A stretch of DNA of 64,000 bases from Takakia lepidozioides. Taxonomy: Eukaryota > Streptophyta > Takakiopsida > Takakiales > Takakiaceae. The first letter of the stretch is position 1, and each line of letters begins with the position of its first letter. The notes beneath the pieces are model-generated. The model had not been told where the DNA came from. It made no database searches and saw only the letters and a list, made by a program, of their open reading frames with translations. The stretch lies in the NCBI GenBank assembly GCA_030704615.1, contig CM060733.1, forward strand, positions 7,626,001 to 7,690,000, read 5' to 3'. Position numbers and translations under genes: made by a program. Positions 55,182 through 64,000 of this stretch are shown here, in pieces.

Positions 55182-55915
55182 GTGAACGGCGGTAACGACC
55201 ATCACTCTGTCTCGAAGAAACTCACAATGAATGGTGTGAAACAAATTCAGAACCATCTACACAAGCAAAGCTGATCCTGCCGAATTCAAAACAAAAGCGA
55301 GAGCGATAGCGAACGGCGTTAACGACAATCACAAAAGATAAGGACCTGCCGGATCGGTGTTGTGTAATGACATATATGTGTAAGTGATTGGCGGCAACGA
55401 CATTCAGTATAGTTTAGGGCGGACAGTAAGTGCAGATTATCAGATTGACTCCATTGTGATTACCGTCGCAAGCATTCACGGTTTCTTGTCTATGTCGAGA
55501 GTACTTTCCAATCGATACTCTACCTGAATCTACAGTATGGTCTTCAAATCTTTGATTGGCGGTACCGCCTTTCCACTTCTCTATCTTTTCAACCTCATAC
55601 AAAGAAAATGCATTGCAATACATTATGACTGAATATGCCGACCCTCACTCTCTCTTCAAACACATAGGTAAATAAATCTCATGAGGAGAATCGAATGGCG
55701 TTAACGACGCTCGCAATTCAGTAGACTTCAATCACATGTTCCTGCTAAAGAAGGGAAGAGGAAGGACTGCTTGAAAGGCAATCAGACAGACTGTATGATC
55801 TGAACAACGGTGATGACGGTACCGTCAGTCACCCACTCATTGTGCGGTAAACCCTTAACAGAGGAGTAGAAAGCAAATCACCGTTGTTTCGTGGTGATGG
55901 TCGGTAGCGACAATC
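55182..55915. repeat. Second palindrome array, eight sites, in the first intron
   Basis: Sites occur at 55182-55205, 55309-55332, 55384-55406, 55456-55479, 55553-55574, 55692-55713, 55809-55833 and 55894-55915. Examples are GTGAACGGCGGTAACGACCA, GGCGGTACCGCC and GGTGATGACGGTACCGTCAG. They share the (G/C)TGA-N-GNCG...CGNC-N-TCAC layout with the first array but with a different, more variable core. Spacing is about 75-140 bp. The site at 55182 lies at the intron's 3' border, just before the likely exon 2. Confidence 0.75.
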
Positions 55916-56391
55916 CCTTTCTGGGACATTCCACTCAATCTCTACGCAGATCTTCAACAATGAAATGTAAGTTAGAGAAAACTTACTGGCGCCTTCTTAG
56001 GTTTTGAAATTGGATCCCCTTCTGCAGCTTTCCTCTTCCCTCTCACATCTGCTGGAATTTCTGTCTGCTCTAGGGTTTCTGGACCTTCTCCCGGTTCAGC
56101 GTTCCTCGTGCTTCCACCTCCTTCAGTTTCCCTGCGAGTCATCTCTGCATCCACAGGCTGGTTTCCAACGCGCACTGTTATCGCCGACTGTGTCACAGCC
56201 GCTGCCTCAGTCTCGGTCTGCTCTTGTGAATCAGTCTCCGCGTTCACCTGCTGCCTTGGCCCTGTGTTCTCCAACAAACGACGCCTCGTCATTTGCTCTC
56301 TTGCTCTGCGTCTCTCTCTAAGGGAAGTAAAATAAAGAGACTTTCTTCTCTTTCGTATTGTAGAAGGAACCCTCTCCAGCTTGACTACCAC

Positions 56392-57146
56392 TCTCCCTCT
56401 AAGCGCGAAAAGTAGAAAAACGAAGTGACTCCCGATTTCTTGCGGGATTGCGTGCGTTGTTGCTTGTCTCTAGAAGCATCGGATTCCCTCTCGCGTGACC
56501 GTTACACATAGTCGTTCCCTTATTAGTGCACATGCCAGCAATTAGTGTACAGCTGTTCGTATTCAGTTATCGATGTCTGACGTGTGTCGCCCAAAATAAA
56601 CGGCGTGTTCTTTATTAGAACGGTTTCAATATTTAAAAATAACAGCGAATCCCAGAAATCTTGGCGCACAGTCTTAGACAAATATATGTAAATGAACGAG
56701 AGTTTGATGACAAATTTTGGGATATCATACACGGTCATCCTTGTTAGCCAACCCCACGTTCGTTTCACATTTTGAACTTTCCAGGTGCGCATGATCATTG
56801 GTAGTAGTATAAAGATACATTTACTTAATCTGCAATCCCACCCTCAGATCCTGTGGCATGCTTCCAGGAAGTCGGCTTGTTATTGTGTTTATTGATGAGG
56901 TTCTGATTAACGGTTTAACAGCTGCCGACATTGCTCCTAGGGATACTCTGACCACTGGGCCCACAAGAAAAGTAATTAAAATGGACGGCTGCATATCTGG
57001 AAAGAATAACAGAATATGCACAGTCGTCGTCTGAGCTTCCTCCGCCATATTCTCTGCTCATTCTTCAACTATGTTCTGGAGACATCAGTAAACCGATTTA
57101 CACTAGGTCTGCGATAGCAAGGTATCAATGTACGCGAGGAAAGAAG
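56392..57146. promoter_or_regulatory. Shared upstream region of the two divergent transposon genes
   Basis: These 755 bp separate the start codons of the leftward (56391) and rightward (57147) genes and must hold both promoters. AT-rich stretches such as TTCAATATTTAAAAATAACA near 56625 and TAGTATAAAGATACATTTAC near 56805 could serve as core elements. No motif stands out strongly. A 75-codon minus-strand frame at 56821-57048 is probably chance. Confidence 0.45.
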
Positions 57147-60100
57147 ATGGCTTCCTCTGAAGCGGAGTTCTTCTCTGACGACAAACCAGTGCCGTTCTCC
57201 CAGGAAGTCCTTGACAATGGATTTGCAATTGTTCTGGAACATGTCTTGGCTACCCATTTTCAGCTTCAGAATGGCTCCATCTTTTTGGAGAAAGAGGTGT
57301 ACGATTTGAAAGGGAAGTTGTTGAAATACTCTTTCCAAAACCGTGATGAGACGGCTCATATCAGCCAGTGGAGAGTGCGCCCTGGTCGATACAGAGTACT
57401 TGGAGAGCCTCGGCGAAAGTCCCTTGGGTCATATGTGACGCCTGGGACTGCTGCTTCGGTCGTTGAAGACAAGAGAGAGGTGGTGGTGAAAAAAGAACAG
57501 ACGTCCTCCACTCCAATCGTTGAGCTTTCGGATTCGTCCGATGATGACATAAGTGAAATTCCAAATCCAGTCCTTCCTACTGTGATTGGAGAAGCTGATG
57601 AAGAAGAGATTTGTAGTGTCATTCCAAAATTACGGGCGATGGGAGGAATGGCTGGATTCAAAAGTGAGTTGCGAGGAATTGATTGGGAATCTTTGAAGCA
57701 GGTGCCTGTGAAGTTCTTGCCAGAGACTTTTGATGGCGATATCCTATTCGAGCTGCCTCCTCCTCCGCGAGTTGGAGGTGTAACAATCATGATGCATGGA
57801 ATGGACAAGAAACACGACGGGCACCCATGGTGCAGAACAAAAACATCCAATATTCAGAATGATGACAAGCTTGTTTTCAGGAGAACAGTTTGCAATGGAC
57901 ACCTTAGGTGTGATAATTTGAATTGCAGACACTTTCTTTAGTCTGGGGTTCATAATCAAAGCGAATGGGAGGGTCTGGCGGAAAATCCATTTCAGCCTGG
58001 GACTGCCCCTCCACCGGCAAACACTTTCGTCTGCAAATTCTGCAAACTTGTGCCATCCTGCTTGGCGCTCTGCGGAGCAAGAATGTACTATGTTGTCCAC
58101 CGTTTGAAAACAATGACAAGAGCTTGTGTGCATTTCGGATTCCATAGCCATCTTATCTCGAAGGGGGATTACAGGGAGGGTGTTGAGACAATATCGAGGT
58201 TGATTAAACAGGAGTTCGGGAAAAACCCATCCGCAACAACATCTGCAATTGCTCTTGGCGCAAGCAAGTCCTTCTTGGAAAGCCATATTTTGAGTGAAGG
58301 GGATTCTGTGGGGACTAAACTTGACGGTGCAGCATTGGACCTGGTCATGGATCATTTCTCCACTTTGAGTTCACCTAACATTCGGCATCAGATCAATGCA
58401 TTAAGAATGGGCTCTGGTATCAGAGGCTACATAGACAACATTTGGAGTTGAAACAGTGAGCAAGTACGATTACATCCAGGACAATGTATTCCCAGGTCAA
58501 GGTGCCATCAAAGTTTTTCTTTTCAAAATGTCGACTGTTGGGGAGGGCAGTGGCGTTAGCCTCGTGAAGCGGATGCAGAAGACTGGGGACTTGCAGAATT
58601 ATTTTCTTATGTTTGATCATGTGAAACGAGTGAAGGATTGGACGACAATGGCTTGTCATGTCTACGATCCAGTGTACCAACGAGTTATGACAATTGCAGT
58701 TTGTGACATGCAATCCGAGGATACGGAATCCCAGAAGCTCATGTGGAATTCCCTGATACGTGTCATGGGCTGCCATGGGCTGTCATCTCCAAATTTCGCA
58801 GGTTTCATGGCGGATAGTGCTCAAGCAAATTTCAATGTTGTTCGTATTGTCTTCGGATCGGGCGACCTAAAAGTGCCAATGCGAGGAAGAGAGCGTACAT
58901 GTCTATTCCATTGGACACAATCTCTGGAAAAACATACAAAGTCGGACATCAAACCAGAGATGCAGACTCAGCACCGTAAATTGTGCAAAGAGTACAAAGA
59001 TGCTAGAACAATGAAGGAGGCGGACACTTTGTTCCAGACAATTTGTGCCTGGTGGTTCTCTTCTGGAGCTGCATCACTTGAGAGTATGAGAGCATTGGAA
59101 ATTGGCTGGCGTTTTGGCACTTCCGGTATAGACAGTGGGGAGCAGCCATGCCAGTGGTACGAGGCTTATATTTATTGCTTTATTCATACATTTACTTTCC
59201 ATTTTATTGTGTCATCGCTTTCTTTATGTTGTTTTCTGTTCACTGTTTTGAAGTGTGGTTCAGCACTTTGCAGAACATGTCCATTGAGGAAATGGCGGAC
59301 ATGCCATCTTGCAATTTGGCAGAAACTGTGCACAACGCATGGTTGCAGCAGTCTGGGAAATGAGGTCAGGATTTGTATGTGGCAACAATAGATGATTTGA
59401 TACGTGCCTTGCAACAACAAACCCGATACCGTGATTTCTTACGAGGTGGGTTGGTGGCAAGGGTCCGGATTTCTTACGAGGTGGGGTTGGTGGCAAGGGT
59501 CCGGACAAATGTGAGTTGATGTTGCGTGCTGCAAACAGATCTGGGGATCCAATCAAGATAGCACGGGCGGTGAGCATGTATGCCCAGGGAACGCCACTTG
59601 TTTCTAGAGTTCCACATCTTGAAGGGGAGGAGAGATTCGGCTCGTGTAAGAGGAAATTGAACACTCCACCTGGTTCAGATTCCGATTCGCACAGGGCAGA
59701 CCGTGATAACTTCTCGAAGCCTCGTGTTCCCCTGCATGACAGCTCCTTGTCCGGAACCTCCATTCTGGAGGAACCTCCAACACGACGGCAAGCTCCAGCA
59801 TCAAACAGTGCCACTGAAATGGTGCAGGAGAGAAACAACCCCCTTGATGTGCTTGAGTCCGCATGCCCCGACCACGTTTGGCACATAGAACGCACAAGTG
59901 TAGGGTCTCGTATGAAATGTACAGTGATCAGGGCAACTAATTTGAGAAGTGCACTTCATCTATATCCAGAGGTGGTGCCCGAACTCCTGCTCCGACTTTC
60001 ACGGGTTTGATGCGTCCATACGGTCAACCAGAAGCCAAGAACCACAAGTTCTGGTTCTGCGTAGATGATTGTGGCAGATGTGTGTATGGAACTGTGCGTC

Positions 60101-60577
60101 CTTCCGTAGTGATGAAGCCATCTCCTCCAACCGTTTGGCCCGTGAAGGTGGGAACACATCTCAGCTTTCAGGAGATTGAAATGCTGGAGGAGGCAGGTTT
60201 TCCCTTGCGAGACAACCCCAACTCATGCATGTGCTACTACTTCTGCGTCCTCCCGGGTCCCCCCGGCAAATCCTGACTTGTGGCCAACCAAACGAGATGG
60301 AAAGCTCGTTCGGCGTTTCCCTCCAACCGCTGAACACTTTGGCAAAGTGGAGTCCGCAAGAATGCTCCAAGCTCGTGTTGGAAGCACCACGGAAGTACCC
60401 GATCCAGGATATGGTCGGGTATTCACAATCATCACTTCCACATCTGCTGTTCATGACAGGACCTACGACATCACGGTTTCCAATTTCCCCAATTGCACAT
60501 GTCCTGATTTTGTGAATATGCTATCAACCAGCAGAGGTAAATTCATACCCTGCAAACATTTGTATTCATATTTTTGA
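57147..60577 (+). pseudogene. MULE-like transposase with SWIM zinc finger, broken
   Basis: From ATG 57147 a 264-codon frame ends at TAG 57939-57941 and continues in the same frame to 58451. It then shifts to the frame of 58456-59160, and further changes of frame near 59160-59240, 59980 and 60250 lead to 60577. The N-terminal part has a Cys-rich region (VCNGHLRCDNLNCRHF, then VCKFCKL). The middle (58600-58960) is the transposase-like core: TTMACHVYDPVYQRVMTIAV, FMADSAQANFNVVR and ERTCLFHWTQSLEKH. The C-terminal end (60470-60574) is a SWIM finger, NCTCPDF followed by PCKHLYSYF (CxC...CxH). MULE transposases typically combine a DDE core with a downstream SWIM. The third acidic residue was not assigned. 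Some breaks could be introns, but the TAG and several shifts argue for decay. Confidence 0.7.
59434..59506. repeat. 36-bp direct duplication in the transposase gene
   Basis: GATTTCTTACGAGGTGGGTT followed by GGTGGCAAGGGTCCGGA is repeated back to back with one extra base. It shifts the reading frame locally and is one visible cause of the break in this copy. Confidence 0.85.
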
Positions 60578-61227
60578 AGAGGATGTTGTGCGATTCCCCA
60601 ACGTGTCAAACTTCATTCACCATGCCACTATAGTTTCAACGACTCGATACTTCTATTGCAAGCGGGAAACAACCATGGGTAGCATCAACTATGCATGTGG
60701 TATGTGGACGACCATCGATTTCAACTGTGTAATTCACATCAATTCGTCGGCGGTGCAATGATATGGCCTCCAACTAAACGGAGTGAGCTCTGAGTGGCAC
60801 TTTTAAAGCACATTTGTCCTTGCACCGTTCGAAGTCTACATGTCTTGCTGTCGCTATAACACTACAATCATCTTTTGAAGATGATCCTAACTCTCATTGT
60901 TATTTGAGGAGAGGAAGGTCTCCCGTGGCAATCCTTTATGGCGCACACTTTTGTGAGGATATTTTCTCGTCCTCGTATTGTAAAAGTGAAATCAATCATT
61001 TGTAATTGCACAATGTTGGATGCTACATTGTAGGCCTCATGGTAGTCTTGATTCTATTAGGCAAATTCCCTGCATTAATCCACGGTCATAATGACCATCC
61101 TCGGTTATAGGCGGCGCATGTTAATGCTGACGTGGCAAATGACGGACCGTGCCACGTCATCAGTTACCTCCCAGCGTCAGCCGTGGGCATCACGCCACGT
61201 CCACTCTTCTTGAGCGTACGCTCGCGC

Positions 61228-61247
61228 GCTCACGCCTCTGCGTCTTT
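61228..61247 (-). repeat. Right terminal inverted repeat
   Basis: Read inward on the minus strand it is AAAGACGCAGAGGCGTGAGC, fitting the GAYGC-N4-GCGTGAGC motif of the left end. The target-site duplication follows at 61248-61258. Confidence 0.65.
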
Positions 61248-61258
61248 GCAAGCATACC
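61248..61258. repeat. Right target-site duplication
   Basis: GCAAGCATACC, the partner of 49355-49365, sharing the perfect GCATACC core. Confidence 0.75.
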
Positions 61259-61950
61259 TTACGGTTCAACGGACTACCTGACAAAATGGTGTTGATCTCC
61301 GCCCTGGTGCCTAGGATGGATGAGGTGGTCAATTCTTCTTTGATAAGGTATTCTTTTTCATGGTTGCCTCTCTGGAAATCCTCACGATCAAGGTACAGAG
61401 TTCTGCAACAACTTAATGGATATTGTCTTGTTTAAACTCAAGACGAAGCATCCCGTTACTGCTCCCTACAATCCCCAATGCAATGGTTTGACAGAACGTT
61501 TAACAAAACTATATGTCAGATTCTCGAGAAGAATGAGACACTCATTGTGAATGGATATTGTTTGTTTCATTCTGCTCTTTGCCTACATGCCTTTTATCTA
61601 TGCTAGTACAAATCTCACCTTTTGAACTTTTGTATGGTAATGAATGTAGAACCCTTTTGCATATCTCCTGGCTGCATGTCTCTGCTACGGGAGCCTGAGA
61701 ATTGGAAGCCTTCTTGCTTTCCATGGATGCTAAACGGCGTAGTTTGAGGAAACTGCCAAATCTAATAGTGTGTGTCGCTCAAGCTGCTCAGGCAAGAAGT
61801 ACACCGTCGTGTGGTGTATTCTGAATCATTCAAGGTAACACGGCGAGTCCTGTTTGTGTGAGACTCCAGCCTGGTAAGCAGATTTCCAAGGCCAAACGAA
61901 GAATTGATGTCCCTCTACCGTATCTCTGATATTCTTCCTTCCTGGCAGGC
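61259..61950 (+). pseudogene. Gypsy integrase, 3' part of the split core and tail
   Basis: Immediately after the duplication the sequence encodes TDYLTKW, and after a decayed stretch DQGTEFCNNLMDIV (second Asp) and KHPVTAPYNPQCNGLTER (carrying the catalytic Glu). These are the hallmark Ty3/gypsy integrase blocks. A single-base deletion near 61270 and several further shifts and stops break the frame. Downstream, near 61860-61930, a GKQIS/RRIDVPLPYL-like stretch may be the C-terminal tail. The piece joins logically to 49302-49365 once the inserted transposon is set aside. Confidence 0.8.
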
Positions 61951-62358
61951 GGTATGTCTTCCTCCCACAACACCTCTAACTCCTCACTTAGCTAGCTCCA
62001 TCATGTTTTCACTAACGTGTTCCATGCACTATTACTTTTTATCTAACCTGTTTGAATGTTGAGAACCGTCAGGTGACTTCACCCCACCTCGGATAGCTCG
62101 CACTATGGCAGCCTCTTCTTTGGAGTCTTGTTTTTTGAATTTTCGTGCTAGTTTTCTGCACCAATTGTAGCACTCGGGTTTTTCCTCTGGGATGTTTTGT
62201 CTCCACCCAGCTTGCAGGGTGAGTTTTTCTTCCAGGGTTTTTTCATCCCTTGTGTGCCGGGTAGGTAGCTTGTTTTGACTAGGCTTCAGTTTGTTCTCCC
62301 TGAGCTCATCACTCGCAGGAGCTCGCAGTTTCTTGTGGCCCTAGCAGGCTTCACATAT

Positions 62359-62671
62359 GTAGAGTTGGGATTCCTTCTCACCTTATTTTTCGACATGGAT
62401 GAATGGAAGGAGGGATGTGCTCCGGATGATTTAAGGGATGGACGAAGCCAGGATGAAAGCTGGATGGACTTACACCTTGCGCATAAGGATGAGCTGGCAA
62501 CAACTGATGGCTTTATTAGGGGCTGTCTTATTCTAACAGTTAGTTTAGGATGGGACTGGGTGATCTGGCTTCTTTCTATGGCTGTGCTGGAAGGGCATCT
62601 GGTGGACCTATGTGTAAGTGCCACACGACACTAGGATTAGATTATGACCTAATACTATTTAAACCTCACTG
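62359..62671 (+). repeat. Right LTR-like copy of the gypsy element
   Basis: It matches 48309-48624 in the same orientation. It lacks the AATACCAGCTGGGTCC lead-in present on the left, so one side is truncated. It ends two bases before a CACTA-like terminus. Confidence 0.75.
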
Positions 62672-62672
62672 C

Positions 62673-63080
62673 CACTACAACAGATGAGCGTTTTTATGAC
62701 TGCAAATATGACTATTTTTTCAGTCATATATGCGTTCATGACTACATGACTCTGAAGTGAAAAAACGGCGTGATAGCGACTAGTCTTTACGACTGCGTTT
62801 TGCAAGTCATAGCCGTGACTGCGTGCGTGACACCTGGAGTCATGCAAAAGAGAGTGATGTAGTCACAACTCTATAACTTACATATGATTAACTATATGAC
62901 TACATTGTCTACTAAGCGTTGCCTACATTGAGAGGCTTCAGTGGAACATGTGCACCACTGCGCAAGCGACACGTCACGCATTCGTGAAGGGATCATATGA
63001 CTATATATCTGCAGAGCGATGTCTACATGGAGATGCGCCGGATGAACACGTGCGCCACTGCGAATTTGACACATCATTTT
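62673..63080 (+). mobile_element. Possible CACTA-type transposon end
   Basis: CACTACAACAGATGAGCGTT begins exactly where homology to the left LTR-like copy stops. The next ~150 bp contain repeated direct and inverted GACTGC/GTCATGA-like motifs (for example GACTGCGTTTTGCAAGTCAT), typical of CACTA subterminal repeats. From 62894 to 63078 a ~100-bp segment (TATGACTACATTGTCTACTA; GCACCACTGCGCAAG) is imperfectly repeated. No transposase and no opposite end were found before 63686. Confidence 0.4.
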
Positions 63081-63686
63081 TAAAATATTTTAATATTTTT
63101 AATTTTAATAAAAACAAATTACAAAATTACAAAATTTAGATTATTAATTGATTTAAATTCTTCATTATATTTTTGGGAAAGAGAATGGAAGGCCAACGGG
63201 GCTTGTACAAGTCCTGCAAATCATATTACAAAATTCCAAATTGGACAAGCATCCCCGCGGATGCCTCAAAGACTAATGCGGAGCAAAAATTAAGCAAACC
63301 GACACAAGGGCAGAAGTTTTTTAGTACTACTACAGTTCTGGTACTACTAGATTGAAGGACTCTATTTACAACTATCGAGTGCAATACTCCTTACAACTGC
63401 ATTTGGCCAACAACTCCGAAACGAACTTGGTGGCAGTGTGGCAGTCACCATACACCCAAAGATTCTTCACGAGATGGAGAGACATCCCGGCAGCTCATCA
63501 GCCCAAAACCTCGATTGTCCCACTATTGACTGGGGTCAAAAAAATTCCACATCTTCTCTTCGTCTCTGTTACCTGTTTTTGGATACTTTTCTGTTGTCAC
63601 GTTGGCAATTTCATGTCAAAGTCACTCCAAACTATTAAAGGTTCACTCAACCAGCTAACTTGCAGAATTCATAATGAAAATCGACA
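63081..63686. other. AT-rich and unassigned sequence
   Basis: After an AT-rich block (63080-63170) two overlapping open frames occur (63173-63355 and 63352-63690). Neither shows a recognisable domain. This could be the interior of the CACTA-like element or another relic. Confidence 0.35.
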
Positions 63687-64000
63687 ATGACGCAATGGCG
63701 TGAGCCTTGCGCGTGAGCGCGCGAGTGTGCGCTCACGCAAGAGTGATGTGGCATGAGCGTACGCTCACGCTGACGTGGCGTGAGCGTCATGTCAGCAGGC
63801 TGATGTGGCGGCAAATGATGACGTGGCACTGCGCCGTCATCAGCCACGTCAGCAATAACATGCGTCGCCTATAACCGAGGATGGTCCTATGACCGTGGGA
63901 TTAATGCAGGGAATCCTTGGCTGAATACAATCAAGACTACCATGAAGCCTACAATTGTAGCATCACTTTTACAATTACGAGGACGAGAAAATATCCTCAC
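63687..64000 (-). mobile_element. End of a second, inverted copy of the same transposon family
   Basis: Read on the minus strand, 64000-63687 parallels 60953-61247: GTGAGGATATTTTCTCGTCC, GGTAGTCTTGATT, CCCTGCATTAATC, ACCATCCTCGGTTATAGGCG and the GTGAGCG/CACGTCA-rich terminus. Its tip AATGACGCAATGGCGTGAGC fits GAYGC-N4-GCGTGAGC. The element body runs beyond the window's right edge. Confidence 0.8.

Larger units (their letters stand above)
50525..56391 (-). pseudogene. ParB-like / degenerate DNA methyltransferase-like gene of the transposon
   Basis: Exon-like blocks from ATG 56391 leftward are 56391-55987, ~55169-54513 (with a frame change near 55020), 54419-54227, 54142-53705, 53619-53393, 52407-51755, 51631-~51310 and ~51100-50525. 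After a charged N-terminus comes a ParB-like region: GGYKGHARIWRALDIPL, then FYVWDGNHRLLAW, matching the ParB/Srx D-G-x-H-R core. A Lys-rich linker (PAKPKDKDKSKEKEKDKGKE) follows. The last third is a beta-class amino-methyltransferase fold in the order motif IV (ADIVILDIPDG), GTLLLF, GCFVNPPYEPHVDD, motif I (RVVDLSVSTGATYSA) and GRSLFGMEGD. Motif IV lacks (D/N/S)PP(Y/W), so catalysis is doubtful. Breaks include a T7 run at 52148-52154, a TGA near 51355 and shifts near 51960 and 50922. A further 3' exon near 50260-50450 is possible. Confidence 0.65.
49366..61247 (+). mobile_element. 11.9-kb MULE-like transposon with ParB-methyltransferase cargo
   Basis: The borders are fixed three ways: the gypsy integrase is interrupted at 49365 and continues at 61259, a near-perfect duplication flanks the insert, and the two ends carry matching inverted motifs. 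The left end AGGGATGCCTCAGCGTGAGC pairs with the right end, read inward, AAAGACGCAGAGGCGTGAGC; both fit GAYGC-N4-GCGTGAGC. Both subterminal regions are rich in GTGAGCG and CACGTCA motifs, as expected for transposase sites. Inside are two head-to-head genes: a SWIM-containing MULE-like transposase on the right and a ParB-like plus methyltransferase-like gene on the left. Both genes are interrupted in this copy, so it is unlikely to be autonomous. Confidence 0.8.
48055..62671 (+). mobile_element. Deleted Ty3/gypsy LTR retrotransposon, split by a DNA transposon
   Basis: Two same-orientation copies of a ~315-bp block (48309-48624 and 62359-62671) bracket a gag-like start, an integrase and nothing else of pol. 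Protease, RT and RNase H are missing. The integrase is interrupted at 49365 and resumes at 61259. The bracketing blocks are most simply the remains of the 5' and 3' LTRs, although classic TG...CA ends, a primer-binding site and a polypurine tract were not identified. Outer limits are therefore approximate. Confidence 0.65.

Noticed and set aside
56821-57048. 75-codon minus-strand frame between the divergent transposon genes
   Set aside because: No conserved motif; it lies in the shared promoter region and is probably chance.
57356-57850. 164-codon minus-strand frame inside the transposase gene
   Set aside because: It is the complement of the well-supported plus-strand coding frame.

Overview
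The window is nuclear DNA of a green plant, most likely a non-seed streptophyte (charophyte alga such as Chara, or a spore-bearing land plant). The evidence is a plant-type PSTAIRE CDKA, a plastid SCY2 translocase, Tudor-SN, a UBA2-like RNA-binding protein, a GT61 exon, GT-AG introns and dense plant transposons. The left edge carries the last exon of a DNA-PKcs-like kinase, a gene not found in flowering plants, which also argues for an early-branching lineage. I cannot fix the species from sequence alone.

Layout. 0.2-0.5 kb: 3' terminal exon of a DNA-PKcs homologue (+). 3.5-5 kb: GT61 terminal exon (+) abutting a broken GDSL esterase gene (-). 5.4-5.9 kb: LINE reverse-transcriptase relic (-). 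8.3-14.5 kb: twelve-exon SCY2 gene (-). 15.2-15.5 kb: a possible small two-exon membrane protein (-). 16.0 kb: tRNA-Gly(CCC) (-). 16.5-20.4 kb: six-exon UBA2-like gene (+). 20.4-25.1 kb: gene-poor, with retroposon tails. 25.1-35.7 kb: sixteen-exon Tudor-SN gene (+). 35.7-43 kb: intergenic, with a minisatellite. 43.0-47.2 kb: eight-exon CDKA gene encoding 294 residues (+). From 48 kb to the right edge everything is transposon.

The transposon region is nested. A heavily deleted Ty3/gypsy retrotransposon (about 48.05-62.67 kb) has its integrase gene split by an 11.9-kb DNA transposon (49366-61247). The integrase reading resumes on the far side, and a near-perfect target duplication (GCATACC core) flanks the insert. 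The insert has short degenerate terminal repeats (GAYGC-N4-GCGTGAGC) and two head-to-head genes. The rightward gene is a MULE-like transposase with a SWIM zinc finger. The leftward gene encodes a large protein with a ParB-like motif (DGNHR), a basic linker and a beta-class amino-methyltransferase fold whose motif IV reads DIPDG instead of (D/N/S)PP(Y/W). Two of its introns hold 16 regularly spaced palindromes, eight of them inside a ~310-bp higher-order repeat, and a 17th lies in a third intron. An end of a second, inverted family member begins at 63687 and runs out of the window. This transposase plus ParB-methyltransferase element with a palindrome array is the most notable system here. The local copy is decayed by frameshifts and stops.

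Gene structures were read by eye from frames and splice sites. Exon borders in the conserved host genes are well supported because phases close exactly; those inside the transposon genes are tentative.
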